A stretch of 64,000 bases of DNA from an uncultured Bacteroidales bacterium (lineage in GTDB: Bacteria > Bacteroidota > Bacteroidia > Bacteroidales > UBA932): positions 102,911 through 166,910 of the forward strand of contig CAJOLJ010000002.1 of NCBI GenBank assembly GCA_905235445.1, in the 5' to 3' direction. Under the pieces are notes generated by a model, which saw only the letters and a program-made list of their open reading frames with translations, searched no databases and had not been told where the DNA came from. Every line of letters starts with the position of its first letter. Positions within the stretch are counted from its first letter, which is position 1. This document shows positions 20,301 through 28,476 of this stretch, one piece after another. A program made the position numbers and the translations under genes.

Positions 20301-20328
20301 AAAAAGGCAGGTCCCAAAGAGCCTGCCC
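20301..20328 (-). terminator. Terminator for the minus-strand 20398..21378 gene
   Basis: Minus-strand GGCAGG ... CCTGCC followed by TTTTT. Confidence 0.55.
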
Positions 20329-20397
20329 GGTAATCTGCTTTCATACCCCGCACGGGGAATGTGTCAGGAAAACGTCCTTTTCACGCCGGACCCTCCG

Positions 20398-21378
20398 TCA
20401 AAGGATGGCCACTGTCTGGAGGGCATTGTACAGTTCGGAGATTGCGCCCCCGAATACTGCGCTTCCAACGGGGATGGTCACGGGACCGCTGACGGTCTGT
20501 ATGCTCACCTTGGTGACACCGTGGGACATCTGCTTGATCTGGTCGGTGGTGGGATAGCAAATGACCCTTCCGGCCAGCATATCCTTTTCCTGCTGCAGCT
20601 CAATTGTGGAACCGGATGCGGTTGTAATCAGCACCTGGCTTCCGATGGGAGCCGTCTTGCCTGGTATGAAGAGGTTGAGGTCGTAGTTCTCGAGATTGGA
20701 ATCAGCATAGTACAGATACACGATGGATATGGCCATCTGCCCGCCTACCGATATCTGTTCCGTCTCCACGAGGCGGTTCCCGCCCTGGTCGGAGAGGCTT
20801 TTGAGCTGATTGGTAACTTTCACTTTAGCTGCGGGAGCGGAGGAGATGGCATCGTACTGTTTCTTGAGGGCGGAAGAAAACTCGTTGTCCTTGTACGTAA
20901 TCTTTATGCTTCCGTCCGTCGACCATCTCTTTGTGACGTCGATGGAAGTGACACCGGAGAGCATTTTCTTGAGATCCGCTTCCTCGAGATAGTAGAGCCC
21001 GTAATTCCAGTACATTTTCCTGCCGCCCTTGGTGTAGCCCTCGGGGGCCACCATCGTGGGATCCTTGCCCTCATTCTTGAGGATGACAGTCTTGCCTTCG
21101 GACGTGAGGACCGTCATCGGGGCATTGGCCGGCATCTTCCAGGGGGAGACGTCCTCGAAGTCCAGGCGCAGGATGTACATGTTGAATCCGTCCGAGAAAA
21201 TGACTCGGCTCAGTTTCATGCTAATCGGGGTGGAACCGGGGACCTGTGCCCTCTCGGCACCGGTGAAAGTGTTTCCGTTCTTGATGTAATTATAACGGAG
21301 ATATTGCTCTTGGGCTCCCGCCAGGAAGGTTGTCACCAGCAGGAGAATCACTGACAGTATTGTGATTTGCTTTTTCAT
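20398..21378 (-). CDS. Secreted hypothetical protein
   Basis: 326 aa with signal peptide MKKQITILSVILLLVTTFLAGAQ. Confidence 0.75.
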   Translation of the reverse strand: MKKQITILSVILLLVTTFLAGAQEQYLRYNYIKNGNTFTGAERAQVPGSTPISMKLSRVIFSDGFNMYILRLDFEDVSPWKMPANAPMTVLTSEGKTVILKNEGKDPTMVAPEGYTKGGRKMYWNYGLYYLEEADLKKMLSGVTSIDVTKRWSTDGSIKITYKDNEFSSALKKQYDAISSAPAAKVKVTNQLKSLSDQGGNRLVETEQISVGGQMAISIVYLYYADSNLENYDLNLFIPGKTAPIGSQVLITTASGSTIELQQEKDMLAGRVICYPTTDQIKQMSHGVTKVSIQTVSGPVTIPVGSAVFGGAISELYNALQTVAIL

Positions 21379-21401
21379 TGGTATGATGCAAGTCTTTGTC
21401 G

Positions 21402-21938
21402 TTAATTGCTCTCCGGGAGCGATTGAGTGGGCGCTCCCGCAGTCTGCGTTACCTGGGCTCCTTCCCCCTGGAAAGCCTTTTCAATCTGCAGGCGGAGTAC
21501 CCGACACTGTTCTTCTCCAAAAGGCTTGCCAAATTTGGAAATCAGGAACCCGTCCACTGCAAAACATACTACCATAAGTATGGCGTAGAAGACGGGTGGG
21601 GCTGGAACGAGCATTTTGCTCAGGCCCCAAAGACCTCCTATGGCAAACACCGCCATAAGGACGTCACCCAGATATGAGGGGCGTCTCCCTGCGGAGAGCT
21701 TAACCATGAACAGGCCTTCTGTCCCGTCGGGATCCGGGACAATGTCACATACGATGTGACGAGTCTGGAATTTATCTGAATAATCCGCCCAGATCTGTCC
21801 CTCGGCTCCGTCACCCATTTTCCGGTCACCGCCCTGGAGGATAGAATATATCTTTTTATGGACTTCCCCGAAGGGAAGGGATGAGTGTATCTCGAAATCC
21901 TGCTTCTTTCGCAGGGGAATACTAGTATCGAATTCCAT
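21402..21938 (-). CDS. Hypothetical protein with a membrane segment
   Basis: Start MEFDTSIPLRKKQDFEIHSSLPFGEV at 21938; hydrophobic stretch VFYAILMVVCFAVDGFLI. Confidence 0.65.
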   Translation of the reverse strand: MEFDTSIPLRKKQDFEIHSSLPFGEVHKKIYSILQGGDRKMGDGAEGQIWADYSDKFQTRHIVCDIVPDPDGTEGLFMVKLSAGRRPSYLGDVLMAVFAIGGLWGLSKMLVPAPPVFYAILMVVCFAVDGFLISKFGKPFGEEQCRVLRLQIEKAFQGEGAQVTQTAGAPTQSLPESN

Positions 21939-22109
21939 CGTTCCGCCAAAACTAAATAACAGCATCCCGTATTGACTGCAAATATCAAGCCTACACTTCC
22001 TGTGCTTGCAAAATGGAATGTTTTTTTATACTTTTGGAACTCAAAGTCCCCGAACGGGACTTTCAATGCCCCATAGTCACACACAAAACACCAACACACA
22101 CCATCACAC

Positions 22110-22538
22110 ATGTACAAATACAGGCAATATGGCTCCCGTTATGTCCTTTCCATTGATAATCACGAGGAACTTGTCGCCGCAGTGGCGTCATTCTGCCGTG
22201 AGCGGGGAATAACTGTCGGAACCGTGAGCGGGATAGGTGCCGTCAACTCCGCGACACTCCGGTTCCTGAACCCCGCCACCAAGAAATACGTAGACGGAGT
22301 ATTCGAGGAGCAGATGGAAATCGCCTCCCTGGTGGGGAACATCTCCATGAAAGGGGATGAAGTCTACCTACACCTGCATGCCACCTTCGGAAGAAGGGAC
22401 TACACCTGCGTGGGAGGGCACCTTCTTTGCGCAAGGATAAACGGCGCATGCGAGCTTGTCGTGGAAAAGTTCGAAGGAGTGGCTCCCGGAAGGGTCTTCG
22501 ACCCTGAGACAGGGCTGAACATCTACTCCTTCGATTAA
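22110..22538 (+). CDS. PPC/DUF296 domain protein
   Basis: YVLSIDNHEELVAAVASFCRERGITVGTVSGIGAVNSATLRF ... VYLHLHATFGRRDYTCVGGHLLCARINGACELVVEKFEG. Confidence 0.9.
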   Translation: MYKYRQYGSRYVLSIDNHEELVAAVASFCRERGITVGTVSGIGAVNSATLRFLNPATKKYVDGVFEEQMEIASLVGNISMKGDEVYLHLHATFGRRDYTCVGGHLLCARINGACELVVEKFEGVAPGRVFDPETGLNIYSFD

Positions 22539-22590
22539 TCCGCCACCCCCACCAATAACACGATCGACGCAACACACAGATTCATTTCCC

Positions 22591-23958
22591 ATGTTCTCAA
22601 TGATCATTCAGCTGCTCATTGTCCTTGCAGCACTGTACGTAGGCTCACGCTACGGGTCCCTGGCCCTCGGTGCCATATCTGGCATAGGCCTGGCCATTCT
22701 CATCTTCGGCTTCGGACTGAAGAGCGGAACTCCTCCCACCGATGTCATCTACATCATAATCGCAGCCGTGACCTGTGCCGGTGTACTCCAGGCATCTGGC
22801 GGAATGGACTGGATGATACAGGTTGCGGAGAAGATTCTTCGCAAACATCCCGAGCACATCACCTTCCTCGCTCCCCTCACCACTTTCTTCCTCACCGTTC
22901 TCGTGGGAACGGGACACGTGGTGTACACCCTCATGCCAATTATCTGTGACATATCCCTCAAGAAGGGAATACGTCCGGAAAGGCCCTGCGCCGTTGCATC
23001 CGTGGCCTCCCAGGTGGGCATCACCTGTTCACCAATCGCCGCGGCCGTGGTGGCATTCATGACGATTTCCAACGCCAACGGGTTCCACATTGCCATCCCC
23101 CAGGTTCTGATGGTGACCATTCCCGCCTGCCTGTGCGGCCTGATGGCTGCGGCTGCGGTATCGTACAAAAGGGGCAAGGACCTGGACAAGGACCCGGCGT
23201 TCCAGAAGAGAAAGGCGGATCCCGAGACCTACAAGTACATGTACGGCAACACTGCCACCGCACTTGACAAGAAGATTGACAAGAATGCCAAGGGTTCAGT
23301 GTACGTGTTCCTGTCCGCCCTGATTGTGATAGTCTGCTTCGCTTTCGTGCAGTTCTTCGTTGACGGGGAGACCCTCAAGACCATCACCCGCATCCCGAAG
23401 ATGAACATTGTGATCCAGATAATAATGCTCACCGCAGCGGCCTGCATGATCATCTTCTTCAAGGCCAAGCCCAAGGACGCCGTATCGGGTGCAGTCTGGC
23501 AGTCCGGGATGGTCGCGGTCATCGCAATCTACGGTATCGCATGGCTTGCCGATACCTACTTCTCCAACTACATGGACGTAATCCAGGGAGGGCTCAGCGG
23601 AATAGTTGCCAAATACCCCTGGGCAATGGCATTCGCTTTCTTCCTCGTAAGTATCCTCATCAACTCCCAGGGAGCCGTCGTAGTGTCCATGCTTCCCCTG
23701 GCATATTCCCTTGGCATCCCGGGCCCCGTCCTCCTCGGCATCCTGCCCAGCGTCTACGGATACTTCTTCATCCCCAACTATCCTTCCGATATCGCCACGG
23801 TGAACTTCGACCGAAGCGGGACTACGGTTATCGGCAAGTACCTGCTGAACCACAGTTTCATGCTCCCGGGACTTGTTTCAGTAATCGTCTCCACCATCGT
23901 GGGATACCTCATCACCTGCGTCATATTCCCGGGATACTTCGCCCAGTTCATGGCATAA
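22591..23958 (+). CDS. Anaerobic C4-dicarboxylate transporter, Dcu family
   Basis: GGMDWMIQVAEKILRKHPEHITFLAPLTTFFLTVLVGTGHVVYTLMPIICDISLKKGIRPERPCAVASVASQVGITCSPIAAAVVAF is Dcu-like. Confidence 0.92.
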   Translation: MFSMIIQLLIVLAALYVGSRYGSLALGAISGIGLAILIFGFGLKSGTPPTDVIYIIIAAVTCAGVLQASGGMDWMIQVAEKILRKHPEHITFLAPLTTFFLTVLVGTGHVVYTLMPIICDISLKKGIRPERPCAVASVASQVGITCSPIAAAVVAFMTISNANGFHIAIPQVLMVTIPACLCGLMAAAAVSYKRGKDLDKDPAFQKRKADPETYKYMYGNTATALDKKIDKNAKGSVYVFLSALIVIVCFAFVQFFVDGETLKTITRIPKMNIVIQIIMLTAAACMIIFFKAKPKDAVSGAVWQSGMVAVIAIYGIAWLADTYFSNYMDVIQGGLSGIVAKYPWAMAFAFFLVSILINSQGAVVVSMLPLAYSLGIPGPVLLGILPSVYGYFFIPNYPSDIATVNFDRSGTTVIGKYLLNHSFMLPGLVSVIVSTIVGYLITCVIFPGYFAQFMA

Positions 23959-24007
23959 GTTTCTCCGCATGCAGGAGCATTCTTCCCGCAACACATTGAA
24001 ATCAATG

Positions 24008-24046
24008 GACATCATCCTCACGAAAAATGGGGATGATGTCTTTTTT
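24008..24046 (+). terminator. Terminator after the Dcu transporter gene
   Basis: GACATCATCC ... GGATGATGTC followed by tttttt. Confidence 0.8.
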
Positions 24047-24137
24047 CATGTAATTGTGCTATATTGCAGCGTATTTCAGAGGGCGCAGCAAGGGAAGCCG
24101 CCCCGAGGGCACAACCACCACCATACCCGGGATACCT

Positions 24138-24896
24138 ATGAGAGAAATAATCCTTTATGGGGTACAGATGAAAGTCCCGTCCCGCGCAGGGAAGGGGGAC
24201 TATGTCATCAGCGCCGGCGGAAGGGATTTTGCCCTTAGCGGCTCCGAGGAGAGGCTCCTGTCCTACTCCCTCTTCGAGGAGGGGGAACAAAGTTTCCTGG
24301 AAACGGTGTCCTACCTTCTGATGGAAGACCCCTCCCCATCCTTCGGTGCGGAAATCCTTGATTCCTTTGTCCGGGACCATCCGTGCGAAAAGTTTTCCCT
24401 GATAGATTTCGGAGACCTTGTCACCATAACCGAAAACGGGGAGAGGCTGTCCATCCCGCTCGGCGGCGGAAGAAGTTTCTTCCTCTCACACAGCGACGAG
24501 ACCGTCATTCTTTCCTTCATCATAAAGAACCCCTTCACCGCCAGGCAGAAAACTGCCGAGTACATCCGGCTGCGGCACTCCTCTTCCCTCAGGGAACCAA
24601 GCGCCGCCCTTAAGCTGTGCAACCTGTTTTTCAGGGTGGAAGGGATAAGTGAGGCTGGACTTGAAAGGCTGAAGGAAGTGAGTCGCCGCCTCCAGCTATC
24701 GAGAAGCTTCAGGATACTCGGGATATTCCTTCTGATACTTGGAGGACTTGCAATTTACTTCATCCACAGAGGTGACGTCTTGCAAGGCAAAGTGGCCATC
24801 GGAACTATCATATCCATAATCATTATGGGCGGAGTTGTCATCCCCCTTCTGTGGAACAGGTCCCGACGGAGGGAACTGGACAATAACTTGAGATAA
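24138..24896 (+). CDS. Hypothetical protein with two C-terminal membrane segments
   Basis: Start MREIILYGVQMKVPSRAGKG at 24138; C-terminal ILGIFLLILGGLAIYFI and VAIGTIISIIIMGGVVIPLLW. Confidence 0.65.
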   Translation: MREIILYGVQMKVPSRAGKGDYVISAGGRDFALSGSEERLLSYSLFEEGEQSFLETVSYLLMEDPSPSFGAEILDSFVRDHPCEKFSLIDFGDLVTITENGERLSIPLGGGRSFFLSHSDETVILSFIIKNPFTARQKTAEYIRLRHSSSLREPSAALKLCNLFFRVEGISEAGLERLKEVSRRLQLSRSFRILGIFLLILGGLAIYFIHRGDVLQGKVAIGTIISIIIMGGVVIPLLWNRSRRRELDNNLR

Positions 24897-24905
24897 CTTT
24901 CCGTC

Positions 24906-25916
24906 ATGACGCAGAACCCTTTTCTACTTATCTGCAACCATTCCACCTCCTCTGAATCGGGGGACCTTTCCGTATTCTCCACTCTTCTCACCCACAACTC
25001 CAGGGAGGGCTTTTCCGTGATGATTGCGAAGGGTGACGGAGCCAGGAAAGCGACGGAATTCTTCAAAGCGGAAGTTGAGGGGATAGCCAGGAAACAGCCC
25101 GCCGTTTTCAACCCGACCGAGGTGGCATGGAAAGCGGTCGGGAGCAAGTGCTCCGCCACCCCGGGGCTCACTCTCTTCGAGGCTGACATGATGGGAGGGT
25201 GGTTCATGGAAAGGACAACCGATAAGGCTGCCTGGGGAAAAGGCAAATCCTGCCCCATGACAAGCTGCCGTCTTTCTTTCCTCTCCGGGGGAAGCGAGGC
25301 CCGGATGTCCACCCCGTTTGGCTACCCGGGGGTATCGGTCCATGACATGGAAATGTTCCTCTTCAGTTCATCCCCCATGTCCGGCAAGAAAGAATCGCTC
25401 CTTGACCTCCAGAGGAATTGCCAGGATTTCTACAGGACCGCTTTGGGCCTGCCGCTTAACGCTGAAAATGTCCGGGGTGCCGTCTCTTCACAGTTCGGGC
25501 AGGACGACAGCACAGTCATTGCGCTTGACCTCAGGGCCGTTCTCAGGGACCTGGACCTGCAGGAGGCAACACCTTCCTTCAGTGAGAGGATGCCCCTACT
25601 GATCAAAGAGGAAGGGAACAGGGAGGACATAAACGGAAGGACAACTTCCCTAAGAGGCGGGGAACACCGCCTCCCGGAAGGGGCTTACTTCTCCCGGCTG
25701 AGGCTTTTCGATGTCAGGTACTGCCCTATTGGAGAAGAGGAAATCTCGGTCCTTATCCATCCCCGTGAGGCGGAAGGCCCCCAGAACGACAGGACTCTTC
25801 GGCTCAGGAAAGGGGAAAGCGCTTCCATCCGATTGGGAGTCAAAGGGGAAAGTGACAGGGAAGGAATCAGCTGGTGGAGTGACCTGTACTCCGCCAATAT
25901 AGAGTGGAAGGCCTAG
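24906..25916 (+). CDS. Hypothetical protein, possibly a degenerate PP2C-like fold
   Basis: Faint PP2C-like landmarks only: MIAKGDGARKATEFFKAEVE and GQDDSTVIALDLR. Tight spacing to the previous gene. Confidence 0.6.
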   Translation: MTQNPFLLICNHSTSSESGDLSVFSTLLTHNSREGFSVMIAKGDGARKATEFFKAEVEGIARKQPAVFNPTEVAWKAVGSKCSATPGLTLFEADMMGGWFMERTTDKAAWGKGKSCPMTSCRLSFLSGGSEARMSTPFGYPGVSVHDMEMFLFSSSPMSGKKESLLDLQRNCQDFYRTALGLPLNAENVRGAVSSQFGQDDSTVIALDLRAVLRDLDLQEATPSFSERMPLLIKEEGNREDINGRTTSLRGGEHRLPEGAYFSRLRLFDVRYCPIGEEEISVLIHPREAEGPQNDRTLRLRKGESASIRLGVKGESDREGISWWSDLYSANIEWKA

Positions 25917-25947
25917 GCACCCTTCCCTCCCGGAGGAAAGAGAGGCG

Positions 25948-26397
25948 CTACTTATCCAGGATGAGGGTCATTTTGATGTGGGGTATCCCGTCCTCGTCGA
26001 ACTCTTCCGAACTCTGTACGAAGCCGAACTTTTCGTAGAAGCCTTTTGCATAGACCTGGGCCTCTAGGGATATGACTGCTGCCGAGTATTGTTTTCGTGC
26101 AACTTCTATTGCGGCAAGCATGATCCTCTTTCCGTAATGTTCCCCCCTGCGGATGGAAATGACCCTCCCAATCGCCACTTCATCGAAAGACACTCCCCTC
26201 TCAAGGACTCTGCTGTATGCAAGTATCCCGTCCCTGTCATCCTCTATCCACAGGTGATAGGCCCGGCTGTCCTTGGCGTCAAGGTCCTGGTAAGGACAGT
26301 TCTGTTCAACGACAAAAACCTGTGCCCTCGCCCTCAGGATGGAGTAGAGTTCATCCCGGGACAGTTCATAGTAGTGTTTAACGTAAAGAGTTTCCAT
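25948..26397 (-). CDS. ElaA-like GNAT acetyltransferase
   Basis: LRARAQVFVVEQNCPYQDLDAKDSRAYHLWI ... VAIGRVISIRRGEHYGKRIMLAAIE; start METLYVKHYYEL at 26397. Confidence 0.9.
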   Translation of the reverse strand: METLYVKHYYELSRDELYSILRARAQVFVVEQNCPYQDLDAKDSRAYHLWIEDDRDGILAYSRVLERGVSFDEVAIGRVISIRRGEHYGKRIMLAAIEVARKQYSAAVISLEAQVYAKGFYEKFGFVQSSEEFDEDGIPHIKMTLILDK

Positions 26398-26783
26398 AGA
26401 CAAGAATGTGGGGGAGAGTGTGGTGATGTAGGCCCGCCCTCAGCAAAGATACACTTTTTTGACAAGTTGCTTCAGGAATACCTCGCTTCAGGGGCATGGC
26501 GGGACAAAAAAGACTCCCCCCGGATTCGGCCCCTCACCGAAGGCGCACTCCTGCTGGCAAAAAACCTATAACGTTTTAGGAGACATTTCGCTTCAAATGA
26601 TCGGTGTTCAGTCACAAAAAATTCATCCCAATGTTTGCATTATTCAAAACTAATATTCATTTTTGCACTCGGACAAAGCACCCATCGACATGACAAGGAC
26701 ATCTGCATACTTCTTCTGGTGGCGCACTTACAAATATACTTTGTAAGTCGGTTCAACGTGGAAGATACAGATTCAAGATATTG

Positions 26784-26820
26784 GTGACACGCCCGGCTTT
26801 CGGGTGTGTCACTTTTGTTT
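26784..26820 (+). terminator. Terminator-like hairpin in the leader of the trpB-like gene (possible attenuator or sRNA end)
   Basis: GTGACACGCCCG-gcttt-CGGGTGTGTCAC, 12 bp with one G.U, then TTTTGTTT; about 50 nt upstream of ATG 26872. Confidence 0.7.
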
Positions 26821-26871
26821 ACAAGACTCTCAACATCAAAAAAGCATTATTAACACTTAACAAACATAAAC

Positions 26872-28239
26872 ATGAGACAGAAAAAGTTCTTGCTTCCGGA
26901 GTCCGAGATTCCGACCCATTTCTTCAATATCCAGGCGGTGATGCCCAACAAGCCTCTCCCTTTCCTGAACCCCGCAACCAGGCAGCCCCTCAAATCCGAA
27001 GACCTCTATCCCGTCTTCTGCAAGGCTTGCGCAGACCAGGAACTGAACCAGACCGATGAATGGATCCCGATCCCCGAACCCGTGAGGGAGGCATATTCCG
27101 CCTACAGGTGCACCCCCCTCGTAAGGGCATACGGACTCGAGGAGGCACTCGGAACACCCGCACACATCTACTTCAAGAATGAGTCTGTGAGCCCCGCCGG
27201 CTCCCATAAGCTCAATTCCGCACTGGCACAGGCTTACTACGCAAAAGAGCAGGGAATCACCAACATCACCACCGAGACCGGTGCAGGACAGTGGGGCGGA
27301 GCCCTTTCCTACGCCGCCAAGAAGTTCGGCCTGGAGTGCGCAGTGTACATGGTGAAGGTGAGCTATGAGCAGAAGCCCTACAGGCGCAGCATCATGGAAA
27401 CCTTCGGTGCGGCGATCACCCCTTCACCTTCCATGTCCACCAGGGCCGGAAAGGACATCCTTACCGTGAACCCCAACGACCGCGGTTCGCTGGGTTGCGC
27501 AATCTCCGAGGCAATGGAACTTGCACTGACCACCCCCAACTGCCGTTACCTCCTCGGTTCCGTGCTCAACCATGTCTGCCTGCACCAGACCGTCATCGGT
27601 CTCGAGGCCGAGAAGCAGATGGCTCTCGCAGGTGAGGACCCCGACATCGTCATCGCCTGCTTCGGCGGCGGTTCCAACTTCTCAGGCATCGCATTCCCCT
27701 TCATGAGGCACAAGATCCAGGAAGGCAAGAACATCCGCTTCATCGCAGCAGAGCCTTATTCCTGCCCGAAACTCACCCGCGGAGAGTTCGAGTATGACTT
27801 CGGTGACGAGGCTGGTATGACTCCCCTTCTCCCGATGTACACCCTTGGCCACACCTTCAAGCCCGCAGCCATCCATGCAGGAGGCCTCAGGTATCACGGT
27901 GCAGGCGTCATCCTCTCCCAGCTCATGAAGGACGGACTGATGGAGGCCGTTGACATCGAGCAGCTGGATTCCTTCAAGGCCGGTGTCCTCTTCGCTCAGT
28001 CCGAAGGCATCATCCCCGCACCCGAGTCCTGTCATGCCATCGCAGCAACCATCACCGAGGCCCTCAAGTGCAAGGAGAGCGGTGAGAAGAAGACCATCCT
28101 CTTCAACCTCTCAGGCCACGGCTTCGTTGACATGGGTGCCTACGACAGCTATTTCTCCGGGGAAATGCAGAACTACCATCTCTCCGACGAGGATCTCGAG
28201 CGCTTCCGCAAGAGTGCCGATGTCCTGAACGAAAAGTAG
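26872..28239 (+). CDS. TrpB2-like tryptophan synthase beta-chain homologue (PLP-dependent)
   Basis: PTPLVRAYGLEEALG-type region, ESVSPAGSHKLNSALAQAYYAKEQG (PLP Lys), TETGAGQWGGALSYAAKKFGLECAVYMVKVSYEQKPYRR, ACFGGGSNFSG. Confidence 0.92.
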   Translation: MRQKKFLLPESEIPTHFFNIQAVMPNKPLPFLNPATRQPLKSEDLYPVFCKACADQELNQTDEWIPIPEPVREAYSAYRCTPLVRAYGLEEALGTPAHIYFKNESVSPAGSHKLNSALAQAYYAKEQGITNITTETGAGQWGGALSYAAKKFGLECAVYMVKVSYEQKPYRRSIMETFGAAITPSPSMSTRAGKDILTVNPNDRGSLGCAISEAMELALTTPNCRYLLGSVLNHVCLHQTVIGLEAEKQMALAGEDPDIVIACFGGGSNFSGIAFPFMRHKIQEGKNIRFIAAEPYSCPKLTRGEFEYDFGDEAGMTPLLPMYTLGHTFKPAAIHAGGLRYHGAGVILSQLMKDGLMEAVDIEQLDSFKAGVLFAQSEGIIPAPESCHAIAATITEALKCKESGEKKTILFNLSGHGFVDMGAYDSYFSGEMQNYHLSDEDLERFRKSADVLNEK

Positions 28240-28270
28240 ACGATTCCGCCCAGGGCGAATCACAGAAAGA

Positions 28271-28315
28271 AATCGCCAAGTTGCTCACACCGGGCACTTG
28301 GCGATTCTCTTTTTA
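28271..28315 (+). terminator. Terminator after trpB-like gene (dispersed copy A)
   Basis: AATCGCCAAG-N16-CTTGGCGATT then ctcttttt. Confidence 0.8.
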
Positions 28316-28476
28316 CGGGGGATGAGTCCGGGATTTGAAAACGCACCCCAATCCCTCCCCCGCCCCTTACCACATTTCATTACCCCTTTGACAACATTGC
28401 AGTATCGTTTTCTTCCCGGGGAGGAGCCAAACGCTTTCACATTTGTCTTACCTTTGTGGAAAGCAAAGTGAAGCCC

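Noticed and set aside
20359-21354. 331-aa plus-strand ORF opposite the secreted protein at 20398-21378
   Set aside because: The minus-strand frame has a clean signal peptide and Bacteroidales-like composition; the plus frame has none.
26690-26820. tRNA or 6S RNA candidate upstream of the trpB-like gene
   Set aside because: No acceptor/T-arm pattern and no full 6S-like rod could be drawn by eye; only hairpins and a terminator are supported.
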